64,000 nucleotides of DNA from Alphaproteobacteria bacterium (GTDB taxonomy: Bacteria; Pseudomonadota; Alphaproteobacteria; UBA6615): the NCBI GenBank assembly GCA_021774575.1, contig JAJFIX010000045.1:78561-142560 (forward strand). The letters run 5' to 3'. The stretch's first letter is position 1. Every line of letters begins with the position of its first letter. A program made the translations under genes and the position numbers. The notes below the pieces were generated by a model, which saw only the letters and a list, made by a program, of their open reading frames with translations, did not search any database and was not told the DNA's origin. This document shows, piece after piece, positions 16,058 through 25,722 of the stretch.

Positions 16058-16079
16058 AGTTTTCGAAATCGCGGCTAGA

Positions 16080-16736
16080 TTACCGACCTGATGCGAGCTG
16101 CCTAACCTTGCCTTCCAGCAATTGGATGAGGCCGGTGGGACTATTGGAGCGCAAAATAGATCCATACTCCGACCGTTTTAGGCTGAGCTCGCTGATCGCC
16201 CCCCCCAGCCGAATATCGACAATGCGCCAATCCTCGTCGGGGCGACCAACCACGTAATTGATATCGATCTCTTCCCCATCCGACTTGACGATGCTGTTTT
16301 CTACCAAAGCCAAGCCGCGACGGCCCTCAACAACCTCGCCGATTTGAAATTGTTCGCCGGCGAAATCATTAAACCGAGAGGCAAATTCGGCTATTGTCAG
16401 CCGCGTAAACACGTCAATCATCGCCTGTTTGGCGGCGCTATCAAAAGATTGCCAGGACCGGCCTACAGAAAATGCCGCCATTCGATCAAAACTGAATACA
16501 TCCTGCAAAACTGGCGCAAGAATATCGTATCGCCCTTGATATCCGAGCTGGTCCGCATCTCTCATGGCATGCAGCAATGCATCGTTAAGCCGTCGGACGG
16601 GCTCATCGGCGGCTTGTTGCGCCGCCGCCGGTGAAATGCCAATGGCCGACGTCCCAAGCGCGAGGACAGCAACGCTTAAAAACATCCGGAAAAACACAGA
16701 AATGTTGGATAAATACGTTCGTTTTGTTATGAGCAT
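16080..16736 (-). CDS. hpnM: HpnM, hopanoid-associated MlaC-family periplasmic protein
   Basis: The 218-residue protein has a signal peptide (core FLSVAVLALGTSAIG, cleavage near AAAQQ) and an MlaC/Ttg2 domain: VLQDVFSFDRMAAFSVGRSW, MIDVFTRLTIAEFASRF and the late DEDWRIVDIRLGGAISEL. It stands back to back with hpnN, with 112 bases between the starts. The HpnM family is the member of the toluene-tolerance/MlaC fold that accompanies the HpnN transporter in hopanoid clusters, and is thought to carry hopanoids across the periplasm. Distinguishing it from the mlaC at 13894 rests on this position. Confidence 0.8.
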   Translation of the reverse strand: MLITKRTYLSNISVFFRMFLSVAVLALGTSAIGISPAAAQQAADEPVRRLNDALLHAMRDADQLGYQGRYDILAPVLQDVFSFDRMAAFSVGRSWQSFDSAAKQAMIDVFTRLTIAEFASRFNDFAGEQFQIGEVVEGRRGLALVENSIVKSDGEEIDINYVVGRPDEDWRIVDIRLGGAISELSLKRSEYGSILRSNSPTGLIQLLEGKVRQLASGR

Positions 16737-16848
16737 GACTGCCTATTTGCTAATGAGTGTTATAGCGGCTCTGCCGTCTGTATCGTATCGGGATCTACGG
16801 TCCCTTCATTCGTGCCGGTTTCAGGTACGCAAACAATGAAGACCTAAC

Positions 16849-19521
16849 TTGCCCACCTTATCACGCCCCGAACCAAAGAGTCTTACCCGCCATCCAATGC
16901 AGCGTTGGATGGCGACGGTTCATCGTTTTGCCTTGCCGGTCGTTTTGGCAGCGGTCGCCCTTTCGGCGATGAGCCTTATATATATTTCTCGGGAGCTCGG
17001 AATCAATACCAGCACCACCGACATGATCGCTTCGGAGGTGCCGTTCCGGCAGGCCAGCGCCGCCTATGACCGGGCTTTTCCACAATTTAACGACAATATA
17101 GTCGTCGTCATTGAGGCGCTGTCAGCGCAAGCCGCCACCGAAACCGTTGAGCGGGCGGCGGATCAACTTGCCACACGACTTGCTGCAATAACCGAGCAGT
17201 TTTCTTCTGTCTCTCGCCCCGGTGGCGAAGCATATTTTCAGGAAAACGGCCTATTATTCATGGATACGGTCGAGCTTTACGATCTATCCGATCGCATCGC
17301 CGAGGCCGAACCGTTGCTTGGCGCGCTGGCCAACGACCCGACACTCCGTGGACTTTCAGGGATCATTTCGACGGCCCTTGAAACCGACGAGGATATTGCC
17401 GGTGTGACCGATAGCACGGCCCTTGAAAGCGCGATCACGCAAATGGCTGTCGTCGCCGAAACAATGGACCTAAACCAGCCACTGACTTTGTCATGGGCCA
17501 ATTTGTTGAGCGGCAATGACAGCAACCGATCCCCCGCTCGGCAATTTGTGCTGATCAGACCGATCCTCGATTTTAGCTCAATGAAACCTGCGTCCGACGC
17601 GCTCGAGACAATCCGCGCCCAGGCGGCAGAATTGGCCATCGACGAAACATCGGGTTTGCGCCTGCGCATCACCGGGTCGGCGGCAATCGAGCAGGAGGAA
17701 CTCGAAAGCGTCGAGGTGGGCGGTCAGACCGCAGGCTATCTCTCCCTTACTCTGGTAACAATCCTGCTTTTGGTCGGTTTGAAATCCATCCGCCTCGCCG
17801 TGGTTGCTGTTGTGACCCTGATGATCGGCCTCATTTGGACCGCCGCGTTGGCCACCGCGACCGTTGGCGAACTCAACTTATTATCCGTCGCTTTCGCCGT
17901 TCTATTTATCGGTCTGGGTGTCGATTTCAGCATCCATTTTGCGCTGCGCTACTTGGAAACCGATATTTCTGCACGCGATAGTGCAAAGGCCCTTGCAGCA
18001 ACCGGCGAGAGCGTCGGGGGCGCATTAACCTTGAGCGCGGTGTGCGCTGCGGCCGGGTTTTTCGCCTTTATGCCAACCGACTACATCGGCCTTGCCGAAC
18101 TCGGCCAAATAGCCGGGATAGGCATGTTTGTCGCCTTGAGCGCCAATTTGACGGTTCTGCCAGCTTTAATAAAACTAGCAAAGCTGAAAACCGTACTGAA
18201 GACACAGTCACATTGGGCCACCAGGTTTTCTCATTTTCTTCAATTGCGCGCCAAATTAGTCATCGGTGCCGCCGGAATTACCGGCCTTGCCGGCTTGCTC
18301 CTCGTTCCGTCGATGATTTTCGATTTCAATCCAATCAATTTGCGCGACCCGAATTCGGAATCCGTCGCTACCTATATGGATTTGGCGGCGGACCCGGACA
18401 GCTCATTTTATTCAATTGATCTGCTCGTGCCTGACACCGGCTTGATCGGCACGACGACCGCCGCCTTAGACGAGCTGGCGCTCGTCGGTAGCGTGATCTC
18501 GATCACAAGCTTCGTGCCCTCCGATCAGGACGAAAAACTCGCTCTTATCGACGAGTTGGCCTTTGTTCTCGCCGGAATATTGGCGCCACTAGCGGCCAAA
18601 GCCGATCCAACACCGGCAGAAAACAGCGCCTTGCTAGCCGACTTTCTCGCCACCCTCGCCACCCGCAGCGCCCAAAATGACGCGCTTGGTACAGCCGCCG
18701 GACGGCTTGCCCGGGCCATTGCGTCTCTCGGGGACACCAGCGGCAATCTCAACGACGCGACCATTGCCGAACTTGAGCGGCGTTATGTCACCCACGTTCC
18801 TTATATGTTTGACCGGCTGGATGCGACATTGCTTGCCGGGCCAGTCGATTTGGCGACTTTGCCCGAAGAAATCACCTCCCAATGGATTGCCGCTGATGGC
18901 CAGGCACGTTTGCTCATCCAACCAGCAAGCGGCATTACGTCAAATCGCGATTTACAGATCTTTGCCGATGCGGTGGGCTCAATTGCGCCGGACGCGACCG
19001 GAACCCCAGTCATCGTCACCGAAGCGGGCCGCGTGATCTTGCATGCATTTTTCACGGCATCGGCGATCGCTTTTTTGGCGATCATCCTCATTTTGGCTGT
19101 CATGCTGCGTCGCCCCGCCGACATCTTGCTCATTCTCTTGCCTTTGGCGCTTTCGGCGACGGTAACGATTGCCGTTGCGGTGATATTTGGGCTCACGTTT
19201 AATTTTGCCAATATCATCGTCTTGCCGCTGCTCCTCGGATTGGGTATCGCCAGCGCCATTCACCTGGTCATACGCTGGCGTCGATCCGGCGGTGATATGG
19301 CGGTTGTCGCGGGCTCAACGCCCAGGGCGGTATTTTATAGTGCAATGACGACCATTGCCGCCTTTGGCAGCCTCACGGTTTCAGGCCATTTGGGCATGCG
19401 GTCAATGGGCTTGCTGCTTGCAATCGCGCTGACATCAACATTGATATCTACGTTAGTTGTCTTGCCGAGCCTGATGACCCTGATCGGCAGTAGCAAGAGT
19501 AGAGAACGGAGCGTCTCCTAA
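16849..19521 (+). CDS. hpnN: HpnN, hopanoid RND-family transporter
   Basis: The 890-residue protein is an RND-superfamily (MmpL/HpnN type) transporter: a first membrane helix at about 28-48, a large periplasmic loop, five helices (about 310-430) with GLGVDFSIHFALRY, a second loop, and a last set of helices with GLGIASAIHLVIRW. The two GxGxxxxIH helices are the conserved proton-relay repeats of the family. HpnN moves hopanoids from the inner to the outer membrane. The start is uncertain: TTG 16849 has a weak GAAG, and ATG 16897 has no ribosome binding site. The stop overlaps hpnA (TAATG). Confidence 0.92.
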   Translation: MPTLSRPEPKSLTRHPMQRWMATVHRFALPVVLAAVALSAMSLIYISRELGINTSTTDMIASEVPFRQASAAYDRAFPQFNDNIVVVIEALSAQAATETVERAADQLATRLAAITEQFSSVSRPGGEAYFQENGLLFMDTVELYDLSDRIAEAEPLLGALANDPTLRGLSGIISTALETDEDIAGVTDSTALESAITQMAVVAETMDLNQPLTLSWANLLSGNDSNRSPARQFVLIRPILDFSSMKPASDALETIRAQAAELAIDETSGLRLRITGSAAIEQEELESVEVGGQTAGYLSLTLVTILLLVGLKSIRLAVVAVVTLMIGLIWTAALATATVGELNLLSVAFAVLFIGLGVDFSIHFALRYLETDISARDSAKALAATGESVGGALTLSAVCAAAGFFAFMPTDYIGLAELGQIAGIGMFVALSANLTVLPALIKLAKLKTVLKTQSHWATRFSHFLQLRAKLVIGAAGITGLAGLLLVPSMIFDFNPINLRDPNSESVATYMDLAADPDSSFYSIDLLVPDTGLIGTTTAALDELALVGSVISITSFVPSDQDEKLALIDELAFVLAGILAPLAAKADPTPAENSALLADFLATLATRSAQNDALGTAAGRLARAIASLGDTSGNLNDATIAELERRYVTHVPYMFDRLDATLLAGPVDLATLPEEITSQWIAADGQARLLIQPASGITSNRDLQIFADAVGSIAPDATGTPVIVTEAGRVILHAFFTASAIAFLAIILILAVMLRRPADILLILLPLALSATVTIAVAVIFGLTFNFANIIVLPLLLGLGIASAIHLVIRWRRSGGDMAVVAGSTPRAVFYSAMTTIAAFGSLTVSGHLGMRSMGLLLAIALTSTLISTLVVLPSLMTLIGSSKSRERSVS

Positions 19522-20510
19522 TGAAAATCCTTGTTACCGGCAGCACCGGCTTTGTCGGCGCCGCCGTGGCGCGCCAACTGGCCGCCAAAGGTCATGACCT
19601 CAAACTGCTCGTTCGGCCGGAAAGCGATCGCGGCAATATTGCGTCCCTGGACGCACAAATCGCCATCGGAGACCTGCGTGACACGAACTCGCTTGCCGCC
19701 GCCGTTAAGGGCTGCAACGCGCTCTACCATGTCGCGGCCGATTACAGGCTTTGGGTCCGCCGCACCAAAGATCTCTACGAGACCAATGTAGGGGGCACCA
19801 AGGCGCTCATCCTGGCAGCTGCGGATGCCGGGGTTGAGCGCATCGTCTATACATCCAGCGTCGCCGCCCTTGGCCTTAACGCCGACGGCTCTCCAGCCAA
19901 CGAAGATACACCGGTACGACCAGCGTCAATTATCGGCCATTATAAAAAATCAAAATATGATGCTGAACAAGCCGTGCTCGCCTTGGTCAAGGATCGCGGC
20001 TGCCCGGTCGTTATCGTCAACCCATCGACGCCAATTGGGCCCGGCGATATCAAACCGACACCTACCGGGCGCATGATAGTTCAGGCGGCAACGGGTCGGA
20101 TGCCCGCCTATGTCGATACCGGGTTAAATGTGGTTCACGTCGACGATGTGGCGGCTGGTCATTTGAACGCCTATGCCAAAGGCAAAATCGGCGAACGCTA
20201 CATTCTCGGCGGAGAAGATATGAGCCTTGCCGAAATCCTCGCCACCGTTGCCCGATTGCTCGACCGCAAGCCGCCGAAAATTAAGCTGCCCCACGGGTTG
20301 ATAATGCCTATCGCCTATTGTGCGACCGCCGTTGCGCAAATTACCGGACGTGAGCCCTTTGTTTCGACTGATGCAATACGGATGGCCCGAAAAAAGATGT
20401 TTTTTTCCTCCCTCAAGGCCGAAAAAGAGCTGGGATATATCCACCGATCTCCGAGTGTTGCCATCGCCGACGCGTTGCAATGGTTTCGGACTGCCGGGTA
20501 TATTGGCTGA
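19521..20510 (+). CDS. hpnA: HpnA, hopanoid-associated sugar epimerase
   Basis: The 329-residue protein is an extended short-chain dehydrogenase with the NAD-binding motif TGSTGFVGAAVARQL at 6-20, a TSSVAALG segment and the catalytic YKKSKYDAE in which Tyr and Lys are placed as YxxxK. HpnA is the dihydroflavonol-reductase-like member of hopanoid clusters, proposed to act on the hopanoid side chain or its sugar. It starts within the stop codon of hpnN and so is translationally coupled to it. A 160-base gap separates it from ispH. Confidence 0.92.
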   Translation: MKILVTGSTGFVGAAVARQLAAKGHDLKLLVRPESDRGNIASLDAQIAIGDLRDTNSLAAAVKGCNALYHVAADYRLWVRRTKDLYETNVGGTKALILAAADAGVERIVYTSSVAALGLNADGSPANEDTPVRPASIIGHYKKSKYDAEQAVLALVKDRGCPVVIVNPSTPIGPGDIKPTPTGRMIVQAATGRMPAYVDTGLNVVHVDDVAAGHLNAYAKGKIGERYILGGEDMSLAEILATVARLLDRKPPKIKLPHGLIMPIAYCATAVAQITGREPFVSTDAIRMARKKMFFSSLKAEKELGYIHRSPSVAIADALQWFRTAGYIG

Positions 20511-20671
20511 ACATACCGTTCGGGGTAGAAAGACCACCCTTGACCGGAGATGTTTTCAAGTCCATATCCCCTTTTTCTATTGTTCTGAGTTTCTATTTTT
20601 ATGGGATGACAGGCGCGAGACCGGTCCGCGCCATGATACACCGGTCAAATCGATAAGGTTGAGGTATTCAA

Positions 20672-21664
20672 GTGGTTGCACAGCAAATGAGTGACGACAC
20701 CAGACGCAAATTGCGGGTCATATTAGCCAGCCCGCGTGGTTTTTGTGCCGGGGTTGAGCGGGCGATTGAAATCGTCGAACGCTCGCTGGAAAAATACGGC
20801 CCCCCCGTCTATGTTCGCCACGAGATTGTCCACAATAAGCGCGTCGTCGAAACGCTGCGGGCCAAAGGCGCAGTCTTTGTCGAGGAAATCGACGAAGTGC
20901 CGGTCGGCGCGGTGACGATATTCAGCGCCCATGGCGTGGCGAGAAAAGTCGAGGAACATTCGGCCGAACGCGAATTGCACGTCATCGATGCGACCTGCCC
21001 GCTGGTTTCCAAGGTCCACAAACAGGGGCAGCGCTATAGCGAAAAAGGCTATGAGGTGGTGCTGATCGGCCATCACGGCCATCCGGAAGTCGAAGGCACG
21101 ATGGGCCAAGTGCCTGGCACAGTACATCTGGTTGGCGGCGTCGAAGAAACTAAAACGCTTAGCCCTGCGGACCCAAAGAAAATCTCATATGTGACCCAAA
21201 CAACGCTCAGCGTCGACGATACCCGCGACATCATCACGGCCCTGGAAAATAAATATCCAGACATTGTTGGCCCGGATGTGCGCGACATTTGTTATGCCAC
21301 CCAAAACCGCCAGACAGCGGTCCGCGAATTAGTGGAGAAATCCGACGTGCTGCTTGTCGTCGGCGCCAGCAACAGTTCCAATTCCAATCGTTTGCGCGAA
21401 ATCGGCGAGGCGGCAGGCGTCCCGAGCTATCTCGTCGCCGATGCAACTGCTCTGGATCCAGAATGGCTGGTGAATGCGGAATCTGTTGGAATTACGGCGG
21501 GTGCCTCTGCACCCGAGGAATTGGTGAGCGAGCTTGTCGAGCGTATGGGCTCTATGTTTACCGTCGAAGTACAATCTCTGCCGGGTGTTGAAGAGAGCAT
21601 GCAGTTTCGCTTACCCCGCGAACTGCTTGATCAATCCGCGGATGCCGAAGTGGCAGCCGAATAA
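20672..21664 (+). CDS. ispH: 4-hydroxy-3-methylbut-2-enyl diphosphate reductase
   Basis: The 330-residue protein has the IspH order of motifs: [12 protein letters not shown] (Cys25), [36 protein letters not shown] and [10 protein letters not shown]. Three Cys hold the catalytic iron-sulfur cluster. The enzyme makes IPP and DMAPP in the last step of the methylerythritol phosphate pathway, the precursors for squalene and hopanoids. GTG 20672 has GAGG seven bases upstream, so it is preferred over the internal ATG at residue 6. It lies between hpnA and hpnH, 38 bases before the latter. Confidence 0.95.
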   Translation: MVAQQMSDDTRRKLRVILASPRGFCAGVERAIEIVERSLEKYGPPVYVRHEIVHNKRVVETLRAKGAVFVEEIDEVPVGAVTIFSAHGVARKVEEHSAERELHVIDATCPLVSKVHKQGQRYSEKGYEVVLIGHHGHPEVEGTMGQVPGTVHLVGGVEETKTLSPADPKKISYVTQTTLSVDDTRDIITALENKYPDIVGPDVRDICYATQNRQTAVRELVEKSDVLLVVGASNSSNSNRLREIGEAAGVPSYLVADATALDPEWLVNAESVGITAGASAPEELVSELVERMGSMFTVEVQSLPGVEESMQFRLPRELLDQSADAEVAAE

Positions 21665-21702
21665 CGTCCCGCCAGCAGATTTTTTTGTGAAAGGATTAAC
21701 AC

Positions 21703-22857
21703 GTGTCGATACCCCTTAGTCAGGCCATAGCTGTCGGCAGCTATGTATTCAAACAGCGGATAACCGGCCGCGATCGCTATCCATTGGTCTTGATGTTGGA
21801 GCCCCTATTCCGCTGCAACCTTGCCTGTCCGGGCTGCGGAAAGATCGACTATCCAGATGAAATTCTTAATCGACGCATGTCGGTCGCTGAATGTATTGAA
21901 GCGGTTGAAGAATGCGGTGCCCCGGTCGTTTCGATCCCCGGTGGCGAGCCGTTGCTGCACAAGGAAATGGGCGAAGTTGTCGAGGAATTGGTGAAGCGCA
22001 AAAAGTATATATATCTATGTACCAATGCGCTGTTGCTCGAAAAGAAAATGCATCTTTTCAAACCAACAAAATATTTGACCTTTTCGGTCCATCTCGACGG
22101 TTTGGAAAAAGAGCACGATCACGCGGTCGATCAAGACGGCACGTTCAAACGCGCTGTCGCGGCAATCCGCAAGGTCAAGGAGGCCGGTTTCCGGGTCAAC
22201 GTCAACTCGACGATTTTCAATAATGCAGAGCCGGCTCGGGTGGGCGAATTCATGGATCTTGTTTGCGACGATTTGGGCGTCGAGGGCGTCACAATCTCGC
22301 CGGGATATGCCTATGAGCGGGCCGCCGACCAGGATCATTTTCTGACACGGCAAAAAACCAAACAGCTATTTAGAGATTTGCTCCGCCTGGGCAAGGGTAA
22401 AAAATGGCGCTTCAGCCAGTCGACCTTGTTCATGGATTTCCTCGCCGGTAATCAGACCTATCATTGCTCGCCTTGGTCCAATCCAACGCGCAATGTGTTT
22501 GGGTGGCAGCGCCCCTGCTATCTCCTCAACGAAGGCTATACCAAGACTTTCGCCGAGTTGATGGAGGAGACAGAATGGGACCAATATGGGGTCGGCAATT
22601 ACGAAAAATGCGCAAATTGCATGGTCCATTGCGGTTTTGAAGGTACGGCGGTCGTCGATACGACCAAACATCCCATCAAAGCCCTTATGGTCTGGCTCAA
22701 AGGTGTGCGGACCGATGGCGAAATGACCCCGGATATTAGCCTTGAGAACCAACGTCCGGCGGAAAATGTCTATGACAATCTGATCGCGCTGGAGATGGAT
22801 GCAACCAAGAAGCCCGCATCGGCAAAGGTGGACGAAGCAGCGAGAGGCGCCGCCTAG
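21703..22857 (+). CDS. hpnH: HpnH, adenosylhopane synthase (radical SAM)
   Basis: The 384-residue protein has the radical-SAM cluster motif CNLACPGC (Cys38, Cys42, Cys45), followed by SIPGGEPLLH and FSVHLDGL, and C-terminal Cys in CANCMVHCGFEG that may form a further cluster site. HpnH joins a 5'-deoxyadenosyl radical to diploptene, making adenosylhopane, the first step of C35 hopanoid formation. The start is GTG 21703 with AAAGGA upstream. Its stop codon is inside a 13-bp tandem repeat shared with the convergent hpnG. Confidence 0.95.
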   Translation: MSIPLSQAIAVGSYVFKQRITGRDRYPLVLMLEPLFRCNLACPGCGKIDYPDEILNRRMSVAECIEAVEECGAPVVSIPGGEPLLHKEMGEVVEELVKRKKYIYLCTNALLLEKKMHLFKPTKYLTFSVHLDGLEKEHDHAVDQDGTFKRAVAAIRKVKEAGFRVNVNSTIFNNAEPARVGEFMDLVCDDLGVEGVTISPGYAYERAADQDHFLTRQKTKQLFRDLLRLGKGKKWRFSQSTLFMDFLAGNQTYHCSPWSNPTRNVFGWQRPCYLLNEGYTKTFAELMEETEWDQYGVGNYEKCANCMVHCGFEGTAVVDTTKHPIKALMVWLKGVRTDGEMTPDISLENQRPAENVYDNLIALEMDATKKPASAKVDEAARGAA

Positions 22858-22904
22858 CGACCCGGCCTAGAGACCCGGCCTAGAGACTCTGCCTAGAGAC
22901 TCTG
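22853..22904. repeat. Four 13-bp tandem repeats holding both convergent stop codons
   Basis: Units CCTAG(C/A)GACCCGG twice and CCTAGAGACTCTG twice run head to tail. The first supplies the hpnH stop (TAG 22855-22857) and the last the hpnG stop on minus (22893-22895). Since CTAG is its own complement, each unit holds TAG on both strands. Confidence 0.9.
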
Positions 22905-23675
22905 TGCGGCAAAGAACGACGACGCGGCGGTTAGGCCCTGGCTAAGAGCCTTGGCCGCAGCCCCAGCGCCGCCACCCATTTTTATGAACACACCCAGTTG
23001 CCAAGGGTGAGTCGCCAGGTGCCAAGATAGGGCGGGAATATCTATCCGCCCATTTTCTTTGATCACCGACATGGCTTGGGGTGGCATCTCCAGGCCAGGC
23101 GGATCACTTATTGCCCGCAAGACGAAAAACGGCAATCCAGCCTCATTGGCCGCTTGCGCCATAATATGGCTTTCCATATCGACGGCGACCGCGCCGGTGC
23201 GCCGATACAGGTCCTGCTTTCGCGCCGCCGTCAGGACCGGGTCATCGCTGCCAAAGATTGCACCATCTGAGAAAACCGCATTTGATTGGCCCTGGCTTAA
23301 GATCTGCGCTAGCGCCCCATGGGCGCAGGGATCGGTCATGTGGTACTTCCCATCAGCGGAAATGACTTTTTTGGGCAGGAGTAAAGTCCCGGCGCCATAC
23401 CCCGGCTCCAAACCACCCGCATAGCCAAAGCTCATCAGCATTTCAGCGCCGGCATTAACCAGGTCGGTAACGGCTGCTTGCGCCATTTTCTTGCGCGCAG
23501 CAGATATCCGGATTAACGGAGCCTGGCCGGAATCGCTCTTATGTTGCGCATAATGGCGATGCAAAATGCGGTGCTCAGCGGCAATTCCGGTGAGAATACC
23601 AAGCCGGGCTATATTCCCAGCATGACCCGTTCGCTGTTCGATTTTTTTAGGTTCCTGTAACGCGCCAATGCCCAT
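22893..23675 (-). CDS. hpnG: HpnG, hopanoid nucleoside phosphorylase
   Basis: The 260-residue product is a purine-nucleoside-phosphorylase-like protein with LGILTGIAAEHRI at its start, MSFGYAGGLEPG, VDMESHIMAQAA and LRAISDPPG. HpnG releases adenine from adenosylhopane, giving the ribosyl/phosphoribosyl hopane intermediate after HpnH. The only standard start before the conserved LGILTG is ATG 23675, which overlaps the 3' end of shc by 67 bases and has no clear ribosome binding site; a nonstandard start nearer 23607 is possible. The gene is last in the hpnB-C-D-E-shc-hpnG series. Confidence 0.88.
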   Translation of the reverse strand: MGIGALQEPKKIEQRTGHAGNIARLGILTGIAAEHRILHRHYAQHKSDSGQAPLIRISAARKKMAQAAVTDLVNAGAEMLMSFGYAGGLEPGYGAGTLLLPKKVISADGKYHMTDPCAHGALAQILSQGQSNAVFSDGAIFGSDDPVLTAARKQDLYRRTGAVAVDMESHIMAQAANEAGLPFFVLRAISDPPGLEMPPQAMSVIKENGRIDIPALSWHLATHPWQLGVFIKMGGGAGAAAKALSQGLTAASSFFAAQSL

Positions 23676-25546
23676 AGCGGAAAATACGAGCTATAGCCGT
23701 GATATTTGATAAAGAACACACGTGGAAACCCGACGCCGGTCCATAAATTTTCGACCCAATTGGCGCCGTTGCGCGGTGTGGCCAAGAGATACTCAATGCC
23801 ACGACGTACCGCGTCGCTATCGACCTCACCCGCTGCCATCAGTCCAATCAGAGCCCAAGCAGTCTGCGACGCTGTGCTCTGCTTTACTTCACTCCGGCGA
23901 TCGTCCCAATAGGTCGCACAGTCTTCACCCCATCCGCCATCTGAGCGTTGCTGGGCTTTCAACCAGGTCACCGCGCGCTGCACCATTTCCGATCGCATAT
24001 CGAAACCAACCGCGTTGAGGGCGCACAAGGCTGACCAAGTGCCGTAAATATAGTTAACCCCCCACCTTCCGTACCAAGATCCGTCATCTTCTTGCTCGGC
24101 GCGCAGATACTCTACACCGCGTGCAACGGTCGTATGTTCCATGCCTAAACCGAATTGGCCGAGCATGCTGAGGCAGCGCGCGGACACGTCAACGGTCGGC
24201 GGATCGAGTAATGCGCCGTGATCGGCAAAAGGAATATAATTTAGATAGTAATTGGTATTTTCGGCGTCGAAACTACCCCAACCGCCGTTGGACGACTGCA
24301 TGCCCAGGATCCAATTAATGGTCCGCTGCAGAACCGGATTCTCGACCTTCATGCCAGCCTTATTCAAGGCCATAGCAACAACAGCGGTATCATCCACATC
24401 TGGATAATGATCGTTACGATACTGAAATGCCCAGCCCCCCGGCGGCAGATTCGGCCGCTTTAGACCCCAATCGCCCTTCGTGTCAGTGATTTCCAGATCG
24501 CATAACCATCGATTTGCATCGACCACTCGAGCATCGGCACCACCAAGTCCGGCTTCCATCACCGCATGAGCGGCAAGCGCCGTATCCCATATCGGCGACA
24601 GGCACGGTTGGCAGTAGGCGTAATCGTCTTTTACAACCAATAATTTCTGTACCGCCGTCTTGGCGATCACCATGTCGGGATGATCCGGCGCATATCCCAG
24701 CGCGTCGAAGGCCATCACGGCATTGGCCATCGCTGGAAAGATCCCGCCAAACCCGTCTTCACCGTTCAGCCGTTTGGTTACAAACTTAACCGCCGCATCT
24801 ATCGCCTTGCGCCGGCTCCGTCCAGGGAACAGAAATTCAACCCGGCGCAAAACCTTGTCGAGTACAACAAAAATATCGCCAGTCACATCACCGGTTGGGT
24901 TGGTGACATAGTTTGTTTCTTCACTGGGCGGTGTAATGAACAATTCGTCGAGCATCACATTTTTCGGATTGCGCGCTTTTGGCTTCAGAGCCATCAGAAT
25001 TAGTAAGGGCGCAATGACCGTGCGAGACCAATAGGATACCTTGGATAGATTGAACGGAAACCAATGTGGCATCAGCATGATCTCGACCGGCATGACCGGT
25101 ACGCCGCGCCACGGCAATTGTCCAAATAATGCCAACGTAATGCGGGTAAAAACATTGACCCGAGCAGCACCGCCATGGGCCCGTATTGCCGCGCGGGCGC
25201 GCACCATATGATCCGCATCAATATCGTCGCCGATTAGTTTCAACGCCCAATAGGCTTTGACCGTCGCCGAGAGATCCATATCCCCATCTTGGAACAGCGC
25301 CCAGCCAGCATGCTCGCCCTGCTGGCCCCGAATATAGGTCCCGATCTTGCTTTCCAGCTCGGGGTCTATTTCATCGAGATAATGCTGCAACAACACATAT
25401 TCGGCCGGAATGGTTACGTCGGCTTCGAATTCAAACATCCAATGCCCGTCATCGCGCTGCAACCCCATCAGCTTGCCCAACGCGTCGTCTATTGTCGGCA
25501 CGACATTAATAGTGTCCGGCAACATTTCAGTACTAACCAAAACCAC
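23609..25546 (-). CDS. shc: Squalene-hopene cyclase
   Basis: The 645-residue protein has the class II triterpene cyclase features: the acid motif DVDDTA, and QW-type repeats through the sequence such as QSSNGGWGSFD, QEDDGSWYGRWG and QQRSDGGWGEDC. Length fits the family. It cyclises squalene to hopene/hopanol at the inner membrane. The start is GTG 25546, with GAAGGA a few bases upstream. A 176-base gap to hpnE contains a GC-rich hairpin (CCGCC...GGGCGG near 25560), so a separate promoter is possible. Confidence 0.96.
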   Translation of the reverse strand: MVLVSTEMLPDTINVVPTIDDALGKLMGLQRDDGHWMFEFEADVTIPAEYVLLQHYLDEIDPELESKIGTYIRGQQGEHAGWALFQDGDMDLSATVKAYWALKLIGDDIDADHMVRARAAIRAHGGAARVNVFTRITLALFGQLPWRGVPVMPVEIMLMPHWFPFNLSKVSYWSRTVIAPLLILMALKPKARNPKNVMLDELFITPPSEETNYVTNPTGDVTGDIFVVLDKVLRRVEFLFPGRSRRKAIDAAVKFVTKRLNGEDGFGGIFPAMANAVMAFDALGYAPDHPDMVIAKTAVQKLLVVKDDYAYCQPCLSPIWDTALAAHAVMEAGLGGADARVVDANRWLCDLEITDTKGDWGLKRPNLPPGGWAFQYRNDHYPDVDDTAVVAMALNKAGMKVENPVLQRTINWILGMQSSNGGWGSFDAENTNYYLNYIPFADHGALLDPPTVDVSARCLSMLGQFGLGMEHTTVARGVEYLRAEQEDDGSWYGRWGVNYIYGTWSALCALNAVGFDMRSEMVQRAVTWLKAQQRSDGGWGEDCATYWDDRRSEVKQSTASQTAWALIGLMAAGEVDSDAVRRGIEYLLATPRNGANWVENLWTGVGFPRVFFIKYHGYSSYFPLWALARYRNLKKSNSERVMLGI

Positions 25547-25722
25547 GTATTCCTTCTACGCCGCCCAAACAACAGGCGGAGGGGGGGATTTGCGCAAAGT
25601 GACGAGCCTTCTAAGAGCCCATCTCTATCAGTTTAATATAGAGAACCAAGTGATTTTTCCACCATCTGTTCACATATTCTCTCTGTGCATATTTTTAACC
25701 AAATAGCGAAAATTCACATGGG

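Larger units (their letters stand above)
15771..16079. other. 309-base gene-free region with two DnaA boxes
   Basis: No gene is seen between mlaA and hpnM. Two perfect 9-base DnaA boxes in opposite orientation lie 129 bases apart, and the part between them contains AT-rich runs (for example around 15960-16025). The promoter of mlaA must also lie here. Confidence 0.6.

Noticed and set aside
15771..16079. Firm call of oriC
   Set aside because: Only two perfect DnaA boxes were seen and none of the usual neighbours; reported as a lead, not as an origin.
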